Assembly: GCF_005405925.1 (NCBI RefSeq)
Contig: NZ_BJHV01000001.1
Location: forward strand, 5,270,001-5,334,000
From: Streptomyces antimycoticus
Lineage (GTDB): Bacteria; Actinomycetota; Actinomycetes; Streptomycetales; Streptomycetaceae
DNA: 64,000 bases
Direction: 5' to 3'
This document shows positions 17,130 through 24,600 of this stretch, one piece after another. Position 1 is the first letter of the stretch. Each line of letters begins with the position of its first letter. A program made the position numbers and the translations under genes. The notes under the pieces are model-generated. The model searched no databases, had not been told where the DNA came from, and was given only the letters and a program-made list of their open reading frames with translations.

Positions 17130-17888
17130 TTACGGCTCCGGGTCCAGAGGAATGTTCAGGGTCACGAGCACGCCTGCGCGCTTGACGACGACCGGGTAGG
17201 TGGCGCCCGACCTCTTACCGCTGAGGACCGCATCGAGGTCGTTGACGGTGGGGGTGAGGATTCCCGCGACTTCGGTGATGACATCACCGGGGAGGAGTCC
17301 TGCGGCTTCGGTGCTGCTGCCCGGGTCGACGGCGAGCACTCGTACACCTCCGCCCGCAGGGCTGGTGTTCTTGAGGTTGCCCGCGATGATGCCCTGGATG
17401 CCGGGGGCGATGTGCACGGTGAGCGGCTGGGTCACCCCGTTCAGGGTGAAGCTCCCGGTGAAAGTCCCCCCGGCCAGAGGAGCATCGCTGTCGGCGACGA
17501 CGTGGACGGTGAAAGGCCGGATGAAGTCCCACGTGCTGGCGGAGCCCTGCGCCGTGGCGGACTTGCCGTCCCCGGCGATCTGTACCGGGCATGACATCCC
17601 TGTGCATCGCAGATCCAGTCCGACGATGCGAGTGTGCGGCGGTGCCTGGATGCTGATGGAGCTGGGCTGGTGGTACCGCTGCCCGTCCGGCGGATAGTCG
17701 ACGGTCTTCGCCGGCCCGCCTGCGTCCAGGTCGGGAACGTTCTGCTGAGGAGGCAGGGAACGCGCCTGAGAGGGCGCGGACGCCGCTGCCGACGCGGAGA
17801 ACCCGGTGGCGGGCACAGCCGCTCCGGCTGCGAACAGGGCGGTGCCCAGGGTGAGAACGCCGCATGCTCGACGGAACTTACGGATCAT
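17130..17888 (-). CDS. Secreted PDZ-domain protein without protease domain
   Basis: The 252-residue protein starts at ATG 17888 behind GGAAGG. It has a signal peptide ending near ATGFSASAAA, a beta-rich middle region with a Cys pair (LRCTGMSCPV) and a C-terminal PDZ domain (VLAVDPGSSTEAAGLLPGDV). PDZ domains bind C-terminal or extended peptides. The HtrA-like protease beyond the tRNA gene also ends in a PDZ domain, so this could be a PDZ-only partner or competitor acting outside the membrane. It lies within the tRNA-bounded segment, so it was probably acquired with it. A frame extension upstream to 17966 has no support. Confidence 0.7.
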   Translation of the reverse strand: MIRKFRRACGVLTLGTALFAAGAAVPATGFSASAAASAPSQARSLPPQQNVPDLDAGGPAKTVDYPPDGQRYHQPSSISIQAPPHTRIVGLDLRCTGMSCPVQIAGDGKSATAQGSASTWDFIRPFTVHVVADSDAPLAGGTFTGSFTLNGVTQPLTVHIAPGIQGIIAGNLKNTSPAGGGVRVLAVDPGSSTEAAGLLPGDVITEVAGILTPTVNDLDAVLSGKRSGATYPVVVKRAGVLVTLNIPLDPEP

Positions 17889-18017
17889 CAGGAGCCTTCC
17901 TGATAGTAGGGGCCTAAATGTCCCAGCCCATACCAGAGGGCAACTTGAGTTTCGGGCTCGGCCCACTCAACCGAGGAGGAACATGTCCTAAGGCCCTTGA
18001 TTTGGCCCACGCCTGGT

Positions 18018-18190
18018 CCACACGCGCTGATCAACAGTGGGATTCGGGCAGCACAGGGTGAGACAGCGGACACGCAGAAGGGGTGCCCCCGAACCGGGGG
18101 CACCCCTTCTGACCAGCTAGTTCGCTGACCTGCGCGGAGGCTGAGGGATTTGAACCCTCGGTGACATCGCTGCCACGACGGTTTTCAAGA
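18018..18190 (-). repeat. tRNA-proximal copy of the 173-bp direct repeat
   Basis: This is the partner of 15893-16065. It includes the 3' part of the intact tRNA-Ser and the following terminator, and marks the tRNA-side junction of the decayed element. Confidence 0.85.
18078..18108 (-). terminator. tRNA-Ser terminator
   Basis: Perfect 13-bp arms AAGGGGTGCCCCC and GGGGGCACCCCTT with a 5-base loop lie about 27 bases beyond the tRNA 3' end. Read on the minus strand it is well placed to end the tRNA transcript. The distal repeat copy keeps a weakened version. Confidence 0.8.
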
Positions 18191-18221
18191 CCGTTCCCTT
18201 AGGCCGCTCGGGCAAGCCTCC
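18135..18221 (-). tRNA. tRNA-Ser (anticodon UGA)
   Basis: On the minus strand the acceptor arms GGAGGCT and AGCCTCC pair perfectly. The anticodon arm is ACGGT-CTTGAAA-ACCGT with anticodon TGA, a long variable arm typical of serine tRNAs follows, and the T-arm is GAGGG-TTCAAAT-CCCTC. The discriminator is G and CCA is not encoded. An element has used the 3' half as its integration site and left the tRNA intact. Confidence 0.97.
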
Positions 18222-18260
18222 CCGCGCCACTCGCGGTGGCGCGGGGATCAGCCTAGCGCG

Positions 18261-19742
18261 TCAGCTGTCACCCTTGCGCTTCCCCAAGGTGACGTCCGCC
18301 TTGGACACCTTGCCGCCGCGCTTGTAGGTGAGAGTGACCTTGTCGCCCGGCTGGTGGGTCCAGATCTCGCTGATGAGGGTCGGGCCGCTGTCGATGGCCG
18401 TGTCGTCCAGCTTGGTGATCACGTCGCCGGACTTGAGGCCCGCCTTGTCGGCCGGGCCGCCGGGGACGACGGCGGGGCTGCCGCCGGTGCCGTTGGAGGC
18501 GATGGTGGCGCCGTTGGTGGAGTCCTTCGTGCTGACCGTGGCCTCGATCACCGGGTAGATGGGCTGGCCGGTCTTGATCAGCTGCTCGGCGACGTTCTTG
18601 GCCTGGTTGATCGGGATCGCGAAGCCGAGGCCGATGCTGCCGGACTGCTGGGACTCGCCGAGGCCGCTGCCGTTGCCGGCGGACTGGATGGCGGAGTTGA
18701 TGCCGATGACGCCGCCGTCCGCGTTGAGCAGCGGGCCGCCGGAGTTGCCCGGGTTGATGGAGGCATCGGTCTGCAGGGCGCTCATGTACGAGGCGTTGCC
18801 GCCGCCTCCGTCGCTGGAGGCGACCGGGCGCTTCTTGGCGCTCACGATGCCGGTGGTGACGGTGCCGGAGAGGCCGAAGGGGGCGCCGATGGCGACGGTG
18901 GCGTCGCCCACGGCGACCCGGTCGGAGTTGCCGAGCGGCAGCGGGTTGAGCTTGGCGTCCGCGGCGTTCTTGAGCTTGACCACGGCGACGTCGTAGCCCT
19001 GGGCGCGGCCGACGACCTGGGCGGTGTACCGCTTGCCGTTGGAGAAGGTGGCGGTCAGCTTGCCGTTGTCGGCGGCCGAGGCGACGACGTGGTTGTTGGT
19101 GAGGATGTGGCCCTGCTTGTCGTACACGAAGCCGGTGCCGGTGCCGCTCTCGCCGTTGTTGCCCTGGGCCTCGATGGTGACGACGCTGGGCAGGGTCTTG
19201 TTGGCGATGCTCGACACCGAGCCGGGCGCGCGGCTCTCCGTCTTGGGGTTGCCGTAGGCGGAGACGGTGGTGGTGTCGCTGCCGTCGCTCTCCCGGTCGG
19301 CGGCCCAGAAGCCGATGCCGCCGCCGATGGCGCCCGCGACCAGTACGGCGGCCAGCAGGGCGGCGACCAGCCCGCGGGGCTTGCGCTCGGACGGGCCGGA
19401 GGGCGGCACGGGAGCGGTCCCCCACGGTCCGCCCGGGCCGCCCTGCCCGCCTTGTCCTTCGCCCGGGCCGCCGGGCTGCTGTCCGCCGTCGGCCGACCAC
19501 CACGTGCCGGCCTGTCCGGCGTCCGCTCCGGGGCCCGAGGCGCCGGACGCGGGGCCGGGGGCTCCCGGCTGCCCTGCCGCGTCGGGCGAGCCTATTGGCG
19601 CGTCGGACGCGGCCGGCTGCCTGCCCGCGGTGGGCTCATAGTCCGGCGCGGGTGGCACGGCCGGGTTCGGGTGCGGCGCCGGAGGGGCCGGATGCGGCCC
19701 GGGCGCGGGCGGAACGGCAGAGCCCTCGTTCTCGGTGCTCAC
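18261..19742 (-). CDS. HtrA/DegP-like membrane serine protease with PDZ
   Basis: GTG 19742 is the start (GAGGAG seven bases upstream), giving 493 residues. The N-terminal 120 residues are Pro/Gly/Ala-rich and cytoplasmic, then one transmembrane helix (VAALLAAVLVAGAIGGGIGF), a trypsin-like domain and a C-terminal PDZ domain. The catalytic triad is visible: His in LTNNHVVAS, Asp in GYDVAVVKLKN and Ser in INPGNSGGPLL. It should degrade or refold misfolded proteins outside the membrane under envelope stress. The gene is transcribed toward the tRNA and is flanked upstream by the divergent GDPD gene. Confidence 0.93.
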   Translation of the reverse strand: MSTENEGSAVPPAPGPHPAPPAPHPNPAVPPAPDYEPTAGRQPAASDAPIGSPDAAGQPGAPGPASGASGPGADAGQAGTWWSADGGQQPGGPGEGQGGQGGPGGPWGTAPVPPSGPSERKPRGLVAALLAAVLVAGAIGGGIGFWAADRESDGSDTTTVSAYGNPKTESRAPGSVSSIANKTLPSVVTIEAQGNNGESGTGTGFVYDKQGHILTNNHVVASAADNGKLTATFSNGKRYTAQVVGRAQGYDVAVVKLKNAADAKLNPLPLGNSDRVAVGDATVAIGAPFGLSGTVTTGIVSAKKRPVASSDGGGGNASYMSALQTDASINPGNSGGPLLNADGGVIGINSAIQSAGNGSGLGESQQSGSIGLGFAIPINQAKNVAEQLIKTGQPIYPVIEATVSTKDSTNGATIASNGTGGSPAVVPGGPADKAGLKSGDVITKLDDTAIDSGPTLISEIWTHQPGDKVTLTYKRGGKVSKADVTLGKRKGDS

Positions 19743-19959
19743 AGCAATCTCCTCAGGTGCACGACAGATTTCCTCGACGGCCCACGTGTACGTCTTACCG
19801 TCGTCAGCTTTTCCCACAGCGCGTCAGACGGCCGTAAGGAGCGGCGGTCCTGCGGACTACCACCCTTTATCCCGGACAATTCGACCCACCGCCATTCCGT
19901 GCGAACGTACGGAGGGGCCGAGTCCACCGGCTGTCACCGGGCGGTGGCACCATAACGCG

Positions 19960-20793
19960 GTGACCTATGCGCGCCCTGCCCGGGACAGCCACCCCGGGCC
20001 GCCCACCGTCTCCGTCGTCGCCCATCGCGGGGCCTCCGAGGATGCCCCGGAGCACACCCTGGCCGCCTACCGTAAGGCAATCGAGGAGGGCGCCGACGCC
20101 CTGGAGTGCGATGTCCGGCTGACCGCCGACGGCCACCTCGTCTGTGTCCATGACCGCCGCGTCAACCGCACCTCCAACGGCCGGGGCGCGGTCTCGGCGC
20201 TGGAGCTGTCCGATCTGGCGGCCCTGGACTTCGGCTCCTGGAAGGGCCGGGCCACCGACAAGGAGGAGCCGGACCGCGACAGCCGGGACAGCATCTCCGT
20301 CCTCACCCTGGAACGGCTTCTGGCGCTCATCGCCGACGCGGGACGCCGTATCGAACTGGCGATCGAAACCAAGCACCCCACCCGATGGGCGGGCCAGGTG
20401 GAGGAGCGGCTGCTCGCGCTGCTGCGCCGCTACGGCCTGGACGCCCCGCCGCCCGGCGAACTTTCACCCATCCGTGTGATGAGCTTCTCAGCGCGCTCCC
20501 TGCACCGGATCCGCAGCGGGGCCCCCGGCATCCCGACCGTCTACCTGATGCAGTTCATACTGCCGCGCCACCGGGACGGGCAGCTGCCGGCCGGGGTGCG
20601 GATCGCGGGGCCGAGCATCCGGATCGTGCGGAACCATCCCGGCTATGTGGCGCGACTGCAGCGCGAGGGGCACCGAGTGCACGTGTGGACCGTCGACGAA
20701 CCGGAGGACGTCGACCTGTGCGTCCGCCTCGGGGTCGACGCACTGATCACCAATCGCCCCAAACAGGTACTGTCCCAACTCGGACGCTCATAA
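19960..20793 (+). CDS. Glycerophosphodiester phosphodiesterase
   Basis: The 277-residue protein is a GDPD-family TIM barrel. The signature VVAHRGASEDAPEHTLAAY contains the catalytic His and the Glu-His variant of the usual Glu-Asn pair; the metal-binding Glu-Asp is in ADALECDVRL, followed by the second His in VCVHDRRVNRTS. It hydrolyses deacylated phospholipids to glycerol-3-phosphate and an alcohol. It has no signal peptide, so it is cytoplasmic. GTG 19960 is the best in-frame start, with a weak ribosome binding site. It is divergent from the protease gene. Confidence 0.9.
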   Translation: MTYARPARDSHPGPPTVSVVAHRGASEDAPEHTLAAYRKAIEEGADALECDVRLTADGHLVCVHDRRVNRTSNGRGAVSALELSDLAALDFGSWKGRATDKEEPDRDSRDSISVLTLERLLALIADAGRRIELAIETKHPTRWAGQVEERLLALLRRYGLDAPPPGELSPIRVMSFSARSLHRIRSGAPGIPTVYLMQFILPRHRDGQLPAGVRIAGPSIRIVRNHPGYVARLQREGHRVHVWTVDEPEDVDLCVRLGVDALITNRPKQVLSQLGRS

Positions 20794-20933
20794 TGGGCAT
20801 TACAAGGCGTGCACCGGCGCGTTCGGTACGTATTCGATCGTAACGAGTGCGTCACCCGATGCCACTTGGCCGGTTTCCGCTCCAGCACCGCGGGGCATTC
20901 ATCCCGTGGCGTGGGGCGAAGGAGGTCTCGGGG

Positions 20934-21611
20934 GTGGCGTTGGTGGTGGCACGGCAGGTGCCGACGTCGTCGACCATGGCCGTACCCCATGGTCCTGCGG
21001 GTGTCCGCGCGGCAAGACAGCGGATGCGTGCCGATTTGGGCAGGACTGGGGTATCGGATTCGGTCATAGACGACGCTGTATTGATCCTTTCAGAACTACT
21101 CAGTAATGCATGGCGACATGGTCGCCCTTGGCGTTCCGGCCATGGTGGCGGCACGGTCCGGGCTGCATGGAGCGTCGACGAGGACGACCGGCTGACGGTC
21201 GAGGTGACGGATGGCGGAGGCCCCACAAGGCCACTTCCGGCCAATCCCTCGGTCACCGCACGCGGCGGTCGCGGGCTGAACATCATCATGTCGCTGGCCG
21301 AGGAATGGGGCGTGCGGGACGGAGTCGGCGAGGTCACCGTATGGGCCCTTCTTCCGCCTGACGACGATTTCGCCCGTCGCGTCGTGCTTCCGCCGGATCT
21401 CTCCCCCGACCTGGGCGCGGAGCTGACCTCCGGGCTGCACCCGAGCCTCGAGACGAATCTCGACGCCAGTCTCGACGCGAACCTGGGGCCGAATCTCGGG
21501 GCGAACCTCGACGCTGATCTCGACGCGAACCTGGGATCGAACGTCGAGGCGAACATCGACCCCGATTTCGATCGCGAGCTGGACTTCGCCGATCTGGACG
21601 AGCTCGCCTAG
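20934..21611 (+). CDS. RsbW-like ATP-binding protein with NLDA tetrapeptide-repeat tail
   Basis: GTG 20934 follows GGAGG and gives 225 residues. The N-terminal 150 residues are an anti-sigma-type HATPase domain: N-box ILSELLSNAWRHG, EVTDGGGPTRP and GGRGLNIIMSLAEEWG. Such proteins regulate sigma factors or act as serine kinases on anti-anti-sigma proteins. The C-terminal 70 residues are unusual: about eleven four-residue units of the type Asn/Ser/Asp-Leu-Asp/Gly-Ala, strongly acidic. The tail is absent from ordinary family members such as the protein at 30.1-30.6 kb. No sigma factor gene is adjacent. Confidence 0.85.
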   Translation: MALVVARQVPTSSTMAVPHGPAGVRAARQRMRADLGRTGVSDSVIDDAVLILSELLSNAWRHGRPWRSGHGGGTVRAAWSVDEDDRLTVEVTDGGGPTRPLPANPSVTARGGRGLNIIMSLAEEWGVRDGVGEVTVWALLPPDDDFARRVVLPPDLSPDLGAELTSGLHPSLETNLDASLDANLGPNLGANLDADLDANLGSNVEANIDPDFDRELDFADLDELA

Positions 21612-21768
21612 CCGACGCGGCTCATGGAGCCGACGCGGTTCGGCCAAAGGGCTAGGCTCGCGCCCGTACCAGTCGTACGCGCCGTAAGAGAGCACTGCCA
21701 CGGCCGTACGCAGACCGTCACGGGCGTACGAGCAAGCCCTGAGCCGCAGATCGGGAGACAGCCTCACC

Positions 21769-22725
21769 ATGGCCAAGAAGCGCCGCCCCCAGACGAAGGC
21801 CGCAGGCCCACAGGTCGCCAACGGCGAGATCCCTGTGGTGGGCGCGCGGGAGCCTTGCCCGTGCGGTTCGGGCCGTCGCTACAAGGCCTGTCACGGCAGG
21901 GAAGCCGCACACGCCGCCACCGAGCTGGTGCAGCGCCCCTTCGAGGGGCTCCCCAACGAATGCGACTGGGTGGCCCTGCGCGAGCTGGTGCCCGCCGCGA
22001 CCGTCGAGCTGTCTCTCGCCGAGGGGCTGCCCGAGGGGGTTCCGTCGGTCACCCTGGCGACCGTGCTGCCCATGGCGTGGCCCGCGCTGCGCCGCGACAG
22101 CGGCGCCGTGCTGCTCGGTCTGCAGAACGACACGCCCTCCGGTGACATCAGCCGCGACCTGGCCGACACCCTGCGCCGGGCGCTGACCGCCGATCCGGGC
22201 ACTCCGGTGGCCGCCGAGCGGGCTCCGGGCGACGGTCCCCGGCTGCAGGATCTGCTCGACCCGAAGGGCACTTTCTCGCCGACCCTGCACGAGGGGTTCG
22301 AGTTCTGGCTCGACGACGCCGCGAACGCGACCGGAGAGGTCGCCGCGTCCCTGGAACGGGCCAACGCGGCCGCGATCCCCACCGCCCGGCTCACCGGCGT
22401 GGAGGCGGCCTACTGGTGCGAGACGCCGGAGAAGAACCACCTGCGCTGGGTGATGTCCCACCCCGAGGAGAAGCTGCTCGACGCGCTCGCCCGGCTGCAC
22501 GCCGCGGGTGCCTCCTCGCTCGGCGAGAACACCCGGCTGGTGGGCTCCTTCCGGGCCCATGGGCTCACGGTGCCGGTGTGGGATCTGCCACGCGGGATGA
22601 GCGCCGAGGACACCGAGAAGCCGGCCGTGGACCTCGCCGAGCGGCTCGCGGAGGCGCTCGCCTCCGACGCCCCGCTGACGCCCGAGCAGCGGCGCGCCCG
22701 GGCGGTCTCACCAACCGTCAGGTGA
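21769..22725 (+). CDS. DUF5926 family protein with SEC-C motif
   Basis: The 318-residue protein starts with a basic MAKKRRP segment and a SEC-C zinc motif ([18 protein letters not shown], residues about 29-46), as at the C-terminus of SecA. The rest is a conserved actinobacterial domain of unknown function (DUF5926). The Cys-x-Cys...Cys-His ligands are complete. The gene is in the same direction as the RsbW-like gene but 157 bases away. Function is unknown; zinc binding is the only safe prediction. Confidence 0.85.
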   Translation: MAKKRRPQTKAAGPQVANGEIPVVGAREPCPCGSGRRYKACHGREAAHAATELVQRPFEGLPNECDWVALRELVPAATVELSLAEGLPEGVPSVTLATVLPMAWPALRRDSGAVLLGLQNDTPSGDISRDLADTLRRALTADPGTPVAAERAPGDGPRLQDLLDPKGTFSPTLHEGFEFWLDDAANATGEVAASLERANAAAIPTARLTGVEAAYWCETPEKNHLRWVMSHPEEKLLDALARLHAAGASSLGENTRLVGSFRAHGLTVPVWDLPRGMSAEDTEKPAVDLAERLAEALASDAPLTPEQRRARAVSPTVR

Positions 22726-23343
22726 CGCTGAGCTGACGGTCGCCGAACGGCCGGAGGGCGCCAACGGGTGACGTGACGCTGCTCACAACTCACCGTTACG
22801 CCCTGCAAATAGGCGTCCGGAAATCCGCGATCGAATTTGCTATCGGCCGATCTCTTGTTACGGTTCTAAAAGCCCGGTCGCTGGTGCATCCCCCGTCGCC
22901 AGCGACCGGGCGCTTCCATGTCCGCGTCCGGAGGCCGACGCGAGAGGCGGGCGGCGCGGCACGAGGCGGCCGGGAGAAGGTACGGACCAATTGCCCTCGG
23001 CGGTACGGGAGTTGACCCCGGATCCCGAAGCGAGCCCGGAACGTGAGTTCGGATCCCGAGTCCGGATCCTGAGCCCGAAAACCGCAGCGCGAAGCCTGGC
23101 CACGCAACCCGGAGCCGCTGACCTCGGAACCCGGAACCCCAGCGCCCTGAATTTCGGCATGCTGCCCTGAGAGCGCCCCCCCAGAGCGCCGTACCGCCGG
23201 AAAAGAACGGGCCCGGAGCCCACGCCGGAAAAGAGCGGGCCCGGAGCCCGGGGAAACGCCTCCCCGGCCTCCGAGCCCCACACATCCCTGCCCCTGAGCC
23301 TCGCGCTCAGCGGCCCCCGAACCCCCGCACCCGGGGCCCGCCC
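22726..23343. other. 620-bp gap: orphan promoter-like patch, hairpin and short repeats
   Basis: An AT-richer patch (22795-22870) precedes a strong hairpin at 22872-22911. From 22990 the DNA is rich in GGATCCCGA/GGAGCCC-like motifs, and at 23197-23251 a 28-bp unit beginning GCCGGAAAAGA is tandemly doubled. No reading frame has coding character. A short non-coding RNA from the patch is possible. Confidence 0.5.
22872..22911. terminator. Strong intergenic hairpin
   Basis: Arms GCCCGGTCGCTGG and CCAGCGACCGGGC are perfectly complementary over 13 bp with a 14-base loop. It stands 147 bases past the DUF5926 stop and directly after a promoter-like AT-rich patch, so it may terminate DUF5926 transcripts or a short separate RNA. 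Confidence 0.6.
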
Positions 23344-24018
23344 TCAATAGGCGAGCCGGCTGCCCCCGTCGGGCGCGCTGGTGCTCGCCTCGACCAAAGC
23401 GTTCACCACGGTGGCCACCTGAGGCAGCCAGGGCCGCCCGGAGCGGCGCAGCGGCGGCCGCTCCCAGCGCACCCGCCCGAGGCCCGTCTGCGACGGCGGC
23501 AGCACCACATAGCCGCCCTCGCCGTGGAACCGCAGCGAGCTGGGCACCCAGTCCTGCTGGTTCAGCAGCTCGCCGAGGTCTTCGAGGGAGTACGGCTCCA
23601 CCAGCAGCGACCAGCGGGTGGGTGTGGCGACCACCGGGCCGAGCCGCACCCCCGCCCGGTCGAAGGCCGCCAGCGCCCGCGCTCCGGCGACCGCGGGCAG
23701 GCTCACCGCGCAGGGCGCGAGGCCGCCGGTGGCCAGCAGCAGGGGCGCGCTGGGCCGGTTGGCCCACCACCAGCGCACCATCCGCTGGTCGGTGGTGGCG
23801 GCAAGGAGAGCAGGGTCGAACGGATGACCACCCGGAACCGCACATTCCGGGTCGGGGCAGCCGCATACCCGGGGCCGTCCGCCGCCGGACCGGAGTCCGA
23901 CGCCCGGGACCACGGGCCACTGCCACTCGGTGGCGCAGGTGAGCGCCGCACGCAGCAGCGGCGATCGCGCGCCGCGCCGCAGCGAGAACTTGCGTCGCCT
24001 TCCGAGGATCTCGCGCAT
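23344..24018 (-). CDS. Degenerate PrimPol-like protein
   Basis: The 224-residue protein (ATG 24018, AAAGGA upstream) aligns by eye with the bifunctional primase/polymerase N-terminal domain: a TEWQWPVVPGV start, the Cys/His-containing segment CGCPDPECAVPGGHPF and MVRWWWANRPSAPLLLATGG. At the place where active enzymes have an Asp-x-Asp pair it reads GLAPCAVSLP, so the catalytic metal ligands are lost. It is a conserved-looking Streptomyces protein without predicted polymerase activity. It may bind nucleic acid or nucleotides. It is divergent from the SpoIIE-type phosphatase gene. Confidence 0.7.
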   Translation of the reverse strand: MREILGRRRKFSLRRGARSPLLRAALTCATEWQWPVVPGVGLRSGGGRPRVCGCPDPECAVPGGHPFDPALLAATTDQRMVRWWWANRPSAPLLLATGGLAPCAVSLPAVAGARALAAFDRAGVRLGPVVATPTRWSLLVEPYSLEDLGELLNQQDWVPSSLRFHGEGGYVVLPPSQTGLGRVRWERPPLRRSGRPWLPQVATVVNALVEASTSAPDGGSRLAY

Positions 24019-24600
24019 GAGCGCTCGTTCCTTTCCGTTAACGCCGAGGGCTGTCCGTCGCACTACATCGCACTTCAGATGGCACTTCACTTGGCACTAC
24101 GTGGCGCTGTGCGGCATCGTTCGGCCCGTCACAGCAGGTGGATCACAAGTCACTGCGCGTACAAGGCAGCGCATCATGCCGCGGGCCGAGCGTGGAACGT
24201 GGCGAGGGGTGGCGCGCGCATGGCGCTTGCCGTCCGGTTGGTGCGTTCCTCGCCACTCGGGGATGGGCGCGGCCGTTGTGGTCTATGACGCCTGGACCGG
24301 CCGCGGGGTTCCGGGGCGATCCGAACTGCCCCTGCCCCTTCTCCGAATGTGTACCCGCCGCGGTGGAGACGACGCGCTGTCGAATGACGTCAGTCGACCT
24401 CGAAGGGACAGCCTAACGACTTTTTTTCAGCCAAGTTCAATTCCCCCCAGACACCAACAAGACCACCGGGACGATGCTGGACATCGCATCTCCGCTCCGT
24501 GTACATCTGGAGACAGTAGCGGCACAGTAGCGGCGCAGCACGACAGGGGGTTTGCGATGCTATTGAGCGAGCCGGACCCGGCGGGTGAAGGCAGCGGGCC
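24019..24600. other. 580-bp divergent promoter region
   Basis: No gene is supported. Several GCACTWC direct repeats lie at about 24057-24107, just upstream of the PrimPol-like gene and suited to a regulator. A T8 run occurs near 24421. The rest shows no structure I can name. Confidence 0.45.

Larger units (their letters stand above)
16066..18134. mobile_element. Decayed integrated element at tRNA-Ser(UGA)
   Basis: The segment lies downstream of an intact tRNA-Ser and ends at a duplicated tRNA 3' fragment, the usual geometry of an element integrated by a tyrosine recombinase. Contents are a TIR-like N-terminal fragment, a 28-G run, an unidentified fragment, the C-terminal remnant of the integrase and an intact secreted PDZ gene. 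At about 2.1 kb without replication or transfer genes it is a remnant. The homopolymer may also mark a misjoin that hides missing sequence. Confidence 0.7.

Noticed and set aside
18261..19503. Gln/Arg-rich alternate frame within the HtrA gene
   Set aside because: The annotated frame contains the complete catalytic triad and PDZ domain.
22796..23926. Minus-strand frame overlapping the degenerate PrimPol gene and the repeat-rich gap
   Set aside because: It is a different frame of the PrimPol-like gene extended through low-complexity DNA.
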